Of a stretch of 64,000 nucleotides of DNA, positions 46,125-56,564 are shown one piece after another. Location: positions 67,648,365 through 67,712,364 of the forward strand of contig CM036753.1 in NCBI GenBank assembly GCA_020796225.1. Direction: 5' to 3'. Below the pieces are notes generated by a model, which saw nothing but the letters and a program-made list of their open reading frames with translations, did not search any database and was not told the origin of the DNA. The translations under genes and the position numbers were made by a program. Each line of letters begins with the position of its first letter. Position 1 is the first letter of the stretch. This stretch comes from Arion vulgaris (lineage: Eukaryota > Mollusca > Gastropoda > Stylommatophora > Arionidae).

Positions 46125-49100
46125 CAAAAGGTATCCGTCAATGTTTGTTGTAACACTAAATTCACCAAACTCACATTAGTAACACTAAACATCAGGGGCT
46201 TGCGGAACAAAGTCCACCACATAACAAACTTAAAACATACATATAACACAGATTTCATCTTATTACAAGAAACCAACATCCACAACCTAACACTAGCGCA
46301 CATAACCACTAGCAAAATAGGAATAAGAAATGCTCACTACAGTTTAGGAACAAACAATAGAGGGACAGCTATACTACAGACATCCGACACATGGCAAATC
46401 ACACACAAAAACAACGACAGAGAGGGTAGAATCACAATAATACAGATACAAAACAAACAAAACAACACGGAGGCCCATACAATAGTTAACGTTTATGGCC
46501 CAGCAAAGCATTCCGACGACCCAACTTTTTATCAAAATTTGAAAAATAAATTAAAACAATATAAAAACAGTAATATTATTATGGGAGGAGATTTCAACAT
46601 AATACTCAGCAGGAAAGACACAACACTTACATCAAAACATATAAATTCGAAACGCATACGCACAGAAGAGGCATTTCGAGCAATAATAGAAAAACATAAC
46701 CTCTTAGATACTTACCGGCAAATAATTCCAAATGGCACAGACACAACATTCACAGACAAGACACACGCACACGGGGTGTCACGCAGACTAGACAGGATAT
46801 ACACCAGTAAGACACATACCGTTAACACAGTAAAACACCTGCCACATACCCTCAACTACACAGACCACAAAGGTGTAATAGTAACGTTAAACGATGAAAA
46901 CACAAATCACACAAATAAAAAGAAAACGTACTGGAAATTCAATCAATCCCTATTACACGAACAATCTTACACTGATACCATCACAACCATCATCACCGAT
47001 TATGCTACAGATGCACCTAAAGAAAACATCTCAGAATACTGGGAACTATTAAAACAAACAATAAGAAATGTTTCCCAAATACTATCTTCACGAATACAGA
47101 GACAAAAGCAACGACAAATAAAAATCCTCCAGGATGCGATCAATTTAACAAAACAGGTCAATAGTGATAGTTCGTATACGCAAACACTTAAAGAAGACCT
47201 TGACAGGCTTCATTTACCCACCTATCAAGGTGGAGCACTAAGAACAAAGACAAAGATGATATCACAAGAGATACCCACCAAAAAATACCTAGAAATAGAA
47301 CAACATATCCAAAAAAATAGAACCATCACTGAAGTAAAAGATGAACAAGGCAACATTCTAACGGCTAACAATGACATTGCAACCGCTTTCCACTCATTTT
47401 ATTCAAAATTATACTCTCAGGAAACACCGGAGGCCAACACTCAGCATAGTTCCCTAATGTACACACAAAAACTAAACGAAACAGAAAAACAAATATTAGA
47501 CCACCCACTGACAGCAAATGACCTACAACACGCAGTCGAATCATAAAAAACACATCCCCGGACCAGACGGTTTAACAACATAATTCTACCTTTATTTTTT
47601 TCAAATATTAAAACCACTCTTACTAAAAGTACTAAATGAGTCTTACGAACGTAGACAACTCCCATGTAGCGTAAATTCATCCTATATCACTCTTCTCCCT
47701 AAAATACAAGCAAAAACGATGCAAATGGCAAACTATAGACCAATCTCATTACTTAACACAGATTACAAAATACTTACGAAAGCTCTAACCTTGAAACTCA
47801 AACCTTTCATGAACACACTCATTCACACAGACCAACAAAGTAGTGTAGCCAACAGAAACATATCCAAACATACTCATTTCATTAGGGATTTGATTCGATA
47901 CACGCATGAGAAAAAATATACAGTCCGCAATACTCACTTTAGATCTTGAGAAAGCCTTTGATAGAGTATCCCATAATTTTTTACATCAAGTAATTCAAAA
48001 CTGCAACATAGGTCCCTACTACTCCACCTGGATAAAAATTCTTTACACCAAACCGGAAAGTCAAATTCTAATCAACCACTCCATAACTAAACCATTTAAA
48101 ATTAATAGATCAGTCAGACAGGGATGTCCATTGTCCCCACTATTATTTGTCCTCGTCCTAGAACCAATTCTTCAAAAAATAAGGCAAGACCCAGACATAA
48201 AGGGCACTTTTATCCCAGGGAGAGGAGAAAGGAAACTAATTGCCTATGCAGATGATACGATATTTTTTCCTCAAAACAAATCCTCCATAACAAAAATCTT
48301 TCATAATTTCTGTGACTACGGACTAGAGAGTGGCGCAAAAATAAATAGGCTAAAATCGAACATAATGGGAATTGGGAAATGGAAACACAAACAAGACATC
48401 ACTCCTGACCTCCCACATATAAACAAAATAAAGATATACGGCATCAATTTCTCATGCACACCTAATCGCACAGACATAACTATGTGGCAGAACTTGATAG
48501 GACATGCTCAGGACATTATTCAGAAATACCAATACAAGAAACTGACGATATTTGGTAGAAGTGTTATCATAAATACCTTGGTTGTACCCAAACTGTTATA
48601 CATAACAAATATAATAGACATCCCTCCACCGGTAATGCGTACAATATATGGACACATAAGGAAGTTCATCTTTAAAAATACATTACACGCGATTAAAACA
48701 AAGACACTGATACAAAGTAAAGAGAACGGGGGCATCGCACTCCATGATATCAACACCAAAATACAAACACAGCGCATCCGATACATAAACGACATAATCA
48801 CACAACCAGAAGATTACCCTTTGGCACACTACTACATCGGACTACGTCTCACACGACTACATGCAATACAGCATACAACACCTCATCACTTTGGGACAAT
48901 GCCCTCGTTCTATCAAGGATGTATAAAATATATAAAGATAATGAACCCTCAATAAAACAGCACTCCAAAAACATTTATAACCACTTAATCAGTAAACAGG
49001 AGCCATCGCTACAAGCTAGAATTAAACGGGGATACAACCTATTCATACAAGACTTCACAGAACCATTCAAAAATCTACATAAAACACAAACATCCCCAAA

Positions 49101-49503
49101 AGCAAAAGAAATCATGTACAGATTGCTTTTCAGCATTTCTCCGATAATAAACAAAAGAGGACGACAATCACAACCCATAAAAAATAACTGTCATCTATGC
49201 ACAACAAATGTGCCAGAAACAGAGGACCACATATTTTTCTTATGCAATACAATCACGCCGACCAGATGTCTCATAGAACAGCAAATAAACACACTCACAA
49301 AAACAAAAGTAGACATGTACAAAGCCATCATGCTTAATATAATCCCTCATGCAGATTCTAGCAATCAACAACGAATACTAACAATGCTGGCGGATTTCAG
49401 GTTACTCGTATGGGTGTGCAGAAACAACGTTAAACACAGTAATTGCCAATACAACGCACGACTTTTCCAACATATATACACCCAACACACCAATAACAAA
49501 TAA
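46125..49503 (+). pseudogene. L1-like ORF2 (endonuclease, reverse transcriptase, CCHC), broken
   Basis: The open frame enters from about 46125, just past the ORF1 stop; the first Met visible is 46200, inside the endonuclease, so the true start is earlier. Endonuclease: TLNIRGLRNK, LLQETNI (about 46262), GGDFNI (about 46588), RLDRIYTS (about 46788), TDHKGV (about 46859). RT: PGPDGL, MANYRPISLL (47728), LDLEKAFDRV (47942), VRQGCPLSPLLF (48114), YADD at 48245-48256. C-terminus: CHLC...H....C at about 49188-49247. Lesions: TAA at 47544 with a frameshift, TAA at 47581-47583, frameshifts near 47930 and 48940. Catalytic residues are otherwise intact, so the decay is recent or partly assembly error. 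Confidence 0.88.
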
Positions 49504-49979
49504 CACGACACACATTGTCAATAGAAGAGCACCATTTCAAGTGTCGAGTGAGAAAGAAAGGCTTTGGAGAAATGGTTTTTAAATTCGGTTTCATCATATA
49601 GGAAACGAACAAAGTGACACAAACAGGATATCATTGTGCAAGTGATAAAAGACTAAAATAAGTTAAAATTATAGTCTTTGTGTTAGGAACTGGTGTTAAG
49701 TAAAAGTCCGTGTTAGAGACTGATTTAACTTTAGAAAAATTATGTTTATAGAGTTTGAATGTCTACCATGATTCTTTGTAAGATGAAATTGGATAACGTA
49801 ACTTGATGTTCTATGACTTGTACGTAATTTGATATTTATAACCTTTGTCTTGAATTTGAAATTGTCTGTCACTAAATATTAACAACATGATGTCTATTAC
49901 TTTAAATATTTGCAAACTGTAAATGTAAAATGAAATTGTATGTTACATGCTTGAAGTTGAATTGAATAAAGCTTAAAAT

Positions 49980-50035
49980 ATAAGAGAAGGACAGGACAAA
50001 CACAGAAAACCATGACACTTGGCTCCGGCTACATC
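49980..50035 (+). repeat. 56-bp target-site duplication, right copy
   Basis: Identical to 44733-44788 over all 56 bases. The following ccggtagcaaactaacgaca continues the LINE G tail. Confidence 0.95.
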
Positions 50036-50085
50036 CCGGTAGCAAACTAACGACAAGAGAAGAAATAAAAGACAAGAAAATATTC

Positions 50086-50589
50086 CACCGTACAACATTA
50101 AATAGCTATTTCCACTTCTGTTGAATTTATTAGTTCTAACTCCTAAAAAAGATTTAGGTCAACCCATCGGAAATGTACTTATATGTGTATACACAAAACA
50201 AATCTTTAGATTCCCAGTTTTTCCAGACCCCAAAATAATGGCACGCACATATTCATTCAGAGCCCTTGATCCTGTTGCTTCCGGCGACGTCATTCTGTTA
50301 TTTATCGATCACTAATTATACAGTCAATATCTTGAATTATATATATATAACAAGAGGCGGTGTCTGGTTGCTAAATTATATGTAAATATCAAGCATTTGT
50401 AATTCCTTAATCGACTTGTGATTTTAAAGCTTGTTTCAGTAGACTTCAGAAGGGGATAAGTTCTTGTCAAGTGCGGCTCTCATATATTTATATACTTATA
50501 TATTTATGTATATACACTGGAAGACCACAATTGCGATATAAAGATGTATGTAAGCAAGATTTAAAGGATCTTGTCATTAAACACGTACG
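50086..50589. other. Intronic spacer
   Basis: A 64-residue plus-strand frame at 50121-50315 has no recognised motif. AT-rich with tatata runs near 50340 and 50490. Confidence 0.35.
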
Positions 50590-50800
50590 TGAGCAGCAGT
50601 AGCGTAGTTGTTAGTGAACTCGCTTCTAACGCTGGTGGTCGGGGTTCAATTTCGCAGTGGATGTTGAATATTTTTTCGACCGTAGCAGCTTTCAAGTCGA
50701 CACATAATCAATTGGGTAGCAGGAAAAAGACTGGGAACTAAAAGCGGCTGGCGTGATGTTGACAACGTCATCCATCGTGTGCCGACGGTCAATTGAATAT
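50590..50800 (+). repeat. tRNA-derived SINE (family K)
   Basis: cagtagcgtagttgttagtg (A-box region) and, about 40 bp on, gtcggggttcaatttcgc (B box). The body ends gatgttgacaacgtcatcca then cggtcaattga. The 3' end is related to the 56025-56180 SINE and to the 52-bp array derived from it. Confidence 0.6.
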
Positions 50801-51784
50801 ATGGGCCTAGCACCGTATTACCCAATATACCTCGAGGTATGGAAGGGTTCCTTTATTTTTGATCCTTTACAGTCTGATCAAACAAGCAGAGGAAATGAAG
50901 CATTACTTAATGATACAAACCCATCTCGAAGATCTGCCTCATCAGTTGGTTGTGAGAACTGTAACAGAGACTGTCACTCTCGCATCGGACTTTACACATC
51001 AACGGAACTGCGAAGAACATATCCAGCTAGTACAGTTAAATGACCCCTAGAAACTTAAATAGTCCTACTGATATGTTTGTTCACACACCACAAATGCCTG
51101 TGTGTGTTTTTTTTAAAATTCTTTTCACATTGAATATATTTTGACTTTTTTTCTGCGCATCTTCAATATGTTCGTTCAACTTTATTACATAAGAAGTTTA
51201 TGTGTGGATTTTTGTTTTATTCATTATAAACATGTTTGTTCACTGCTCTACACAATACGGAGATGGTTGTGATTTGTGTATACACAACATGATATAGGTG
51301 TGATTTTTTGTACGCAACTTGGAAATGGCTGTGACTTTTGTGTACACAACTTCGATATGGGTGTGATTTTTGTCAACACATCATGAATATGTTTGTGTTT
51401 TACTTAATATAAATTATGAAAAATTGAGTTAAAAATAAATATGGTTTTTTAAATCGTGATTTAGTTTGATTCAATCCGATTCTAATACAGTTCGCAACCT
51501 GAAGAGCAGGTCAACTGAGACTCAATAAAAAAAGTATTAACTACACAGGGACATGGACATTGCATATCAACATAATTGCATCTGAACATAGTTAATGAAC
51601 ATAGTTGCCAGGAGAAAACCCACCAGACTGATCAATTTGTTTATCGATGTATTCAGGCTTATGTATTCAATCTTTAAAAATGAGTATGCAGATAAAAGAG
51701 GGCTTTCAAAGGAGCCAGCTAATAAATATATTTTCTAAATTAATTAAACAGTGTCCAACTATTTACAAACCGCAGTGATATAGT
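50801..51784. other. Intronic spacer with a weak TG-rich repeat
   Basis: 50753-51050 contains two overlapping unidentified frames. 51060-51400 has loosely repeated ...cacaacatgatatgggtgtgattttt... blocks of about 55 bp. No firm assignment. Confidence 0.4.
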
Positions 51785-52040
51785 CATAACGCCCAAGTGG
51801 TTACCGGGACCCAAATTTGGGGTGTAAAGAATAGAACCACTGTTACCTGCCACGCATGTCGTAAGAGGCGAATTAGGAGGTTTGGCTGAAATCGGATGCA
51901 CGTGTCCTTAACGTGTAGAAGTCTATGCGTTTAGGGCCTACCAAACCAATGTGCAACGTATACACGTTCTTGGCAAAGATTAAACATATCACAAAGAGTG
52001 ATTAAAATTGGTTGTAAAGAACGATCGCAAAGAAGAAGAA
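51785..52040 (+). repeat. Family B repeat (diverged subfamily), plus sense
   Basis: Head acgcccaagtggttaccggg, then gaatagaaccactgttacct, gcatgtcgtaagaggcga, tatcacaaagagtgatt and an (AGA)n-like end. Close to 55650-55905. The head recalls a tRNA A-box region. Confidence 0.7.
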
Positions 52041-52384
52041 TATATAGTTATAAAAGACATAAATCGAGCACTTAGCAACTGCAAATTGCTTCAACAGAAA
52101 GCACAATTGGCTTATGTATACATTTAGCTGTTTTTATACTATAATCACGTGACTGTAAGTAGATGTTTATTCTGGTTTAGAATAATTTCCTTATTATAAA
52201 ATATGAACAATTTTATGTATAAAATGTATTACTGTTTAAAGTGTTTGATGTGAAAAGATTTTTTATTAAGAAAAATAAACAATGAAATAATAAACATCCA
52301 GTGGTTTTTAAAAACAATTTTTTAAAGATTCAGTCTTTCATGCAACGAGGTTGAAAACAGTACACTTTCTGCAAATGACATGCT
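52041..52384. other. AT-rich intronic spacer
   Basis: Nothing recognised. Confidence 0.4.
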
Positions 52385-52515
52385 ACATGGTGTTGTCTAC
52401 AATGTATGCTGGGTAAAATTCATTAAACATGGTGTTGTCTACAATGTATGCTGGGTAAAATTCATTAAACATGGTGTTGTCTACAATGTATGCTGGGTAA
52501 AATTCATTAAAAAAT
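52385..52515. repeat. 42-bp tandem repeat, 3 copies
   Basis: acatggtgttgtctacaatg starts at 52385, 52427 and 52469. The copies are virtually identical. Confidence 0.95.
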
Positions 52516-52559
52516 ATTTTAAATAAAATTCCTACAAAAATTATTTTCACTATCTTCAA

Positions 52560-52695
52560 AATTACATCGGGAACTCTCGCCAGGGCTACGGAGTTCATGG
52601 ACAGCAGCTGAGATCTTCCTGTGTAAGAAAGAGATCGGAGAGCACATGGTTACTCACCGAAGTACAATGATGATGGTCCAATCAATCAAGCAATC
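52560..52695 (-). repeat. Dispersed repeat family E
   Basis: Reverse-complement match to 7690-7826 (attacatcgggaactctcgc; gtacaatgatgatggtccaa; (caat)n end). Confidence 0.65.
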
Positions 52696-52924
52696 GTGTA
52701 TAATCAACAACATTTTATAGAACATCTTTGTTCGATGAAATAATTGTTTGCCCAGTAAATACTATTTCATTGTTACAGCTTAAACTTCTTTTGCTTTTGT
52801 ATACCTATATCAATAACACTGCTCATAAGACATACTCATTTCTTGTGATTTTTCCTCATCAACAGTAACAATACAGCAATGAGAACACACTATAAACAAT
52901 CCAATTCAAACAAAAAGTACTCAC

Positions 52925-53013
52925 CATAAACTATTGGGTTGATACAGGAATTAGATACTGCAAATATAAACAACCCTCTTTGCACTTTGCTGTCAATTTT
53001 CAGTGCAGAATCT
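52925..53013 (-). CDS. Class A neuropeptide-type GPCR, TM7 exon
   Basis: 89-bp exon on the minus strand between acceptor ttgttgttacag and donor G|gtgagt. Its first base completes an Arg codon begun in the TM6 exon. Reads [17 protein letters not shown], then [12 protein letters not shown] and one base of the next Gly codon. The NPIVY is the NPxxY activation motif at the inner end of TM7, and NSC(I)NP is common in peptide receptors. The DxxxKIDxxVQxGLFIF layout with this TM7 resembles the GnRH/AKH/corazonin receptor superfamily. That family call is inference; other peptide receptors remain possible. Such receptors sit in the plasma membrane and signal through G proteins. Confidence 0.85.
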
Positions 53014-53965
53014 CTGTAACAACAATGAAGTTAGAATAATTTCTAATTAGTAATATTAATTAAAAATGACTGATTATCGCTGTGATTTATGACACCAAGT
53101 AATATATTCTAGAGAAATTATCAGAGGAAATTTTCATTTGGCTGGATTCTAATCTGAGAATGTGTTATAATTAATCTCCAGAGTTAAGCTGGCATGTTCA
53201 TTTTGCTTTTTAAGTTTATTTTGCTTTCGTTTATCTTCTTTTGCTTTCCTTTATCTCCTGTTGCTTTCTTTTATCTTCTGTTACTTTCGTTTATTTTCTA
53301 TTGCTTTCGTTTATCTTCTGTTGTTTTCTTTTATTTTCTCTCACTTTCCTTTAACTTCTGTTGCTTTCGTTTATCTTCTGTTGCTTTCCTTTAACTTCTG
53401 TTGCTTTTGTTTATTTTCTGTTGTTTTCGTGTATCTTCTGTTGTGTTCTTTGATCTTATGTTGCTTTCCTTTAACTTCTGTTGCTTTTGTTTATTTTCTG
53501 TTGTTTTCGTGTATCTTCTGTTGTGTTCTTTGATCTTATGTTGCTTTCCTTTATCTTCTGTTGCTTTCTTTTATCTTCCGTTGCTTTCGTTTATCTTCTG
53601 TTGTTTTCTTTTATTTTCTGTCACTTTCGTTATCTTCTGTTTCTTTCGTTTATCCATTGTTACTTTCGTTTACACACCTGCTTTCTCAAGAAAAAATATG
53701 TACACAACCACCTACACAGTGGCTTCTAAAGAATAAACATGCACACAAGCACACACACTTACACATACGTGTTCTCTCAAGAACAAACATGTACACCAAC
53801 ATACACATGCCCTCTCAATAAGCATGCACACTTGCACTCACACACGACCGCGCACTATCACGAACACATGTACGCATAAACACACACACATAAACGTGCC
53901 GTATCAAGAAGAAACAAGTAATCAAATACATATTTATCCAACGTTTGAATAGATTACATACTGAC
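53014..53965 (-). other. Intron between TM6 and TM7 exons
   Basis: 952 bp, phase 2, donor ACAG|gtcagt and acceptor gttacag. About half is the pyrimidine-strand minisatellite at 53198-53665; the rest includes a CA-rich stretch at 53700-53900. Confidence 0.8.
53198..53675. repeat. 20-bp polypyrimidine minisatellite
   Basis: Unit ttgctttcgtttatcttctg, about 23 copies, with a longer duplicated block (gtgttctttgatcttatgtt recurs about 80 bp apart). Purine-only on the transcribed RNA apart from a few bases. Confidence 0.95.
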
Positions 53966-54029
53966 CTGTCGAAGTAATACCAGATTGAAATAACGAAGTA
54001 TGGAGTCCAACACAATACGTAGGCACCAA
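53966..54029 (-). CDS. Class A neuropeptide-type GPCR, TM6 exon
   Basis: 64-bp exon on the minus strand, acceptor ttatttgtccccag, donor GACAG|gtcagt. It starts in phase 2 and reads GAYVLCWTPYFVISIWYYFD, then AG of the Arg codon finished by the TM7 exon. CWTPY is the CWxP toggle motif of TM6 in class A receptors. Upstream exons (TM1-TM5) must lie 5' (towards or beyond base 64000). None was recognised in the window, so this gene is partial here. Very short internal exons mean a conventional long-ORF search misses it. Confidence 0.85.
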
Positions 54030-54064
54030 CTGGGGACAAATAATATTGTACATGTACGTGCATT

Positions 54065-54410
54065 GTTTCACAGGCAGAGTGTCATGGACAGAAAAACAGA
54101 CAAATAAACAAGTTTTAGGAAAACTAGGCATGAAGAAACAATTATTAAGAGAAATAAAATTCAGACAAGCAAAGTATTTTGGGCACATACAAAGTTATGA
54201 CACCATGATAAAACATTTACTAGAGGGGAAAGTTGAGGGGGAAAGAGCAAGAGGAAGACCGAGAGATAAGTGGAATGGAAACTTTAAGAAATGGACAGGT
54301 TACAGTCTGGCAGTGTGCAACACCAAGACGAAAGACAGAGGATGCTGGAGATTCATTGCAGTCAACCTTCAATGTGGAGACGGCACCTGATGATGATGAT
54401 GATGTGTATT
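54065..54410 (+). pseudogene. LINE 3' end with (TGA)n tail
   Basis: 114-residue open frame 54046-54390: QVLGKLGMKKQLLREIKFRQ, AKYFGHIQSYDTMIKHLLEG, ERARGRPRDKW and WTGYSLAVCNTKTKDRGCW, a LINE ORF2 tail, ending CGDGT and followed by (TGA)n. The minus-strand copy at 58690-58955 starts with the complementary (TCA)n. Antisense to the GPCR, in the intron 5' of the TM6 exon. Confidence 0.85.
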
Positions 54411-54505
54411 GTTACTAATAATTTATTTTTTATCCGTAGCATTTTCAGAAATTTGATTCTGAAATGTTAGTCAATTCACATTTCCAGTATCAAGTAGGCA
54501 GGAGG

Positions 54506-54936
54506 TACAGTGTGTTTGTAAAGTCTCACAACACTTTATATGTATAACAAATCTAAAAAACAAAGTACATGACGTCATTAAAAAATGTGTTCCATAGTCA
54601 ATTGTGGTGCAATATGCAATGAATAACTGTTGTCTGCTGGGGTAATTCTCTTCACTCAAACCATAATGGTGTTTTCAACTGAAGAAAGAATATTGGACAA
54701 TATGAAGAAACGTGTACAGACATGTCTTGAATCCCGTGGTGGATATTTCCAACATCTGCTATAAGGAATGTTTCATTTGTTCTTTATAGTTTACCAAGAA
54801 CAACAGTAGACCATATCAGTAACTATTGTGACTAATTTCATTACTTTGTTTTAGCACATTTTTGATGACGTCATGTACTTCATATTTCAAGCTGACCTAC
54901 ATATGGAGTGTTGTGAGACTTTACAAACACATTGTA
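54506..54936 (+). mobile_element. mariner/Tc1-like DNA transposon remnant
   Basis: 427 bp (54508-54934) with inverted repeats of about 30 bp (cagtgtgtttgtaaagtctc; the right end is its complement with one or two differences), flanked by TA at 54506-54507 and 54935-54936. Near 54680-54765 the plus strand reads ERILDNMKKRVQTCLES then RGGYFQHLL and a stop, which looks like the C-terminus of a mariner-group transposase. The catalytic DDE region is deleted. Confidence 0.75.
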
Positions 54937-55556
54937 GAAGGGGTCAATTCTTTTCCTAGTGTGTCAAAACGTTGAGTAAAGAACTGAACCGACAGCACTG
55001 TTGTTTCAGATTTATTAAGCGAACACTCTATGTTTTTGCGTTAATCCATCCTACATGATTACAAATTATCTTTATATTCTCTACAAACCTAATAGCCAAA
55101 GTTGTCACGGTCTTTACCATGTACAGTCGTAATAGAACTACCTTGCACAGAATAAGAAATTGTCCAATTCAGCACTATGCCGTTCTTAAGCTGGCTTATT
55201 TACGCAAGGGGTGTATTTTACTTTCAATTTCTCTCCTTAACCTATAGAAACTTAAAGAATAGACTATGACATGCAGGATCAGTTCCAGTTCACATTACAT
55301 GTTAGCTGTATCTTGCTGAAGGAAATACAAACAGTTATTTCTACAGCCAAGACATTTCTGAATGTAAAATTGTGACGTAGACCAGCGCCATATTTGTGAA
55401 CTGAAATGAATGTGTTGCTTCAAATAATACATATCAGCAACATTGGAGTGTGGTGACTATAACTATTACGGCTGTAAGATATGTGGTTCAAATGTTAGTT
55501 ATTAAATATTCTTCATTTAATTTAATATAATTTAATCCAATGGATTACTATAAATA
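54937..55556. other. Spacer, nothing recognised
   Basis: Searched on the minus strand for receptor exons (TM5 to intracellular loop 3); none evident. Confidence 0.4.
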
Positions 55557-55954
55557 TTAACCCCTTCGTCCTGCTAAGTCAATATAATGGTTTGCAGTAT
55601 GTTTTAAACTGACGCAAAGCTGGTAAATTGGCTAGTTCAATATATAATGTTGCCTGAGTGGTTACCGGGGCCCAAATTGTTGATGTAAAGAATAGAACCA
55701 CTGTTACCTGCCATGCATGTCGTGAGAGACCGCTAAGGAGGTTTGGTTGAAATCGGATGCACGTAAACGTGTAGACGTCTATGCGTTTAGGGGCCTACCA
55801 ACCCAATGTGCAACGTATACCCGTTCTTGATAAAGATCAAACATATCACAAAGAATGATAAAAATTGGTCGTAAAGAACGAACGCAAACAAGAAGAAGAA
55901 GTTATTGTATTATAAATGTGCCCTGTTGTAAATATTACAGAGTGAAAGGGTTAA
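55557..55954. mobile_element. TTAA-flanked MITE carrying a family B insertion
   Basis: TTAA at 55557-55560 and 55951-55954. Left end ccccttcgtcctgctaagtc; the right end's complement is ccctttcactctgtaata. The outer parts align with the 143-bp MITE at 32374-32516. The middle, 55650-55905, is a family B element (plus sense, ending agaagaagaag), so B inserted after the MITE. Its target duplication is not clear. Confidence 0.65.
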
Positions 55955-56024
55955 TGGTCATGTGCTATAAGTGGTCATTGGACAGAGGATGCTTATTTTC
56001 ATCGTATGTTAGAGGCAGTATAGT

Positions 56025-56180
56025 GAGCCGGGGTGGATTAATGGTTACCGCAGTGGTCTACTAGTTGAGTGGTTTCAGTTCGAATTCCAACATGGGATAT
56101 TTCTTACTAAACATTTTCCTATCATCTCAAATGGATACCAGAACAGCTTCTAGAAAGTAAAATATGACAACGTAATATTG
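56025..56180 (+). repeat. tRNA-derived SINE (family K)
   Basis: ggggtggattaatggttacc (A box) and ggtttcagttcgaattcc (B box) about 40 bp apart. The body runs into tcacatcatccatattgtac, which is also the unit of the following minisatellite. Confidence 0.65.
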
Positions 56181-56535
56181 GTCACATCATCCATATTGTA
56201 CCGTTGATCAACGAAATGATAACTTAATGTTGACCACATCATCCATTTTTTACCTTTGATCAACGAAATGATAACTTAATGTTGACCACATCATCCATAT
56301 TGTACCGTTGATCAACGAAATGATAACTTAATGTTGACCACATCATCCATATTTTACCGTTGATCAACGAAATGATAACTTAATGTTGACCACATCATCC
56401 ATATTTTACCATTGATCAACGAAATGATAACTTAATGTTCATCACATCATCCATTTTTTACCGTTGATCAACGAAATGATAACTTAATGTTCATCACATC
56501 ATCCATATTGTGCGGTTGATCAAAGAATAATAAAG
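56181..56535. repeat. 52-bp minisatellite, about 7 copies, grown from the SINE 3' end
   Basis: Unit ccacatcatccatattgtac plus cgttgatcaacgaaatgata plus acttaatgttga. The first unit is continuous with the SINE body; the 50590 SINE has a single diverged copy (gacaacgtcatccatcgtgt). Confidence 0.92.
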
Positions 56536-56564
56536 ACATAACATCGTATTTTATAATTCAATCA

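Larger units (their letters stand above)
44789..49979 (+). mobile_element. Nearly full-length L1/Tx1-like LINE
   Basis: 5191 bp between perfect 56-bp direct repeats. About 150 bp of 5' UTR, ORF1 with a zinc knuckle, ORF2 with APE endonuclease, RT and a C-terminal Cys-His motif, then about 475 bp of 3' UTR ending gaattgaataaagcttaaaa with an AATAAA but no long poly(A). The L1/Tx1 assignment rests on ORF layout, the TLNIRGL endonuclease start, the VRQGCPLSPLLF and YADD RT blocks and the CCHC tail. Antisense to the GPCR gene that contains it. Its codon composition is more A/C-rich than that of its neighbours. Coding lesions mean it is inactive as assembled. Confidence 0.9.
34143..52924 (-). other. 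Large intron of the GPCR gene (about 18.8 kb)
   Basis: Bounded on the minus strand by the donor G|gtgagt (52925/52924) and the acceptor cacag|GC (34143/34142), both phase 1. It contains several tandem arrays, LINE and SINE copies, a MITE, a GC-richer block and the L1-like LINE, most or all of which would be transcribed as intron. No further exon with matching phase was recognised inside it, but short exons could be missed. Confidence 0.65.

Noticed and set aside
50753..51050. Two overlapping frames that might be a small gene
   Set aside because: They start within a SINE end and show no motif or codon pattern distinct from neighbours.
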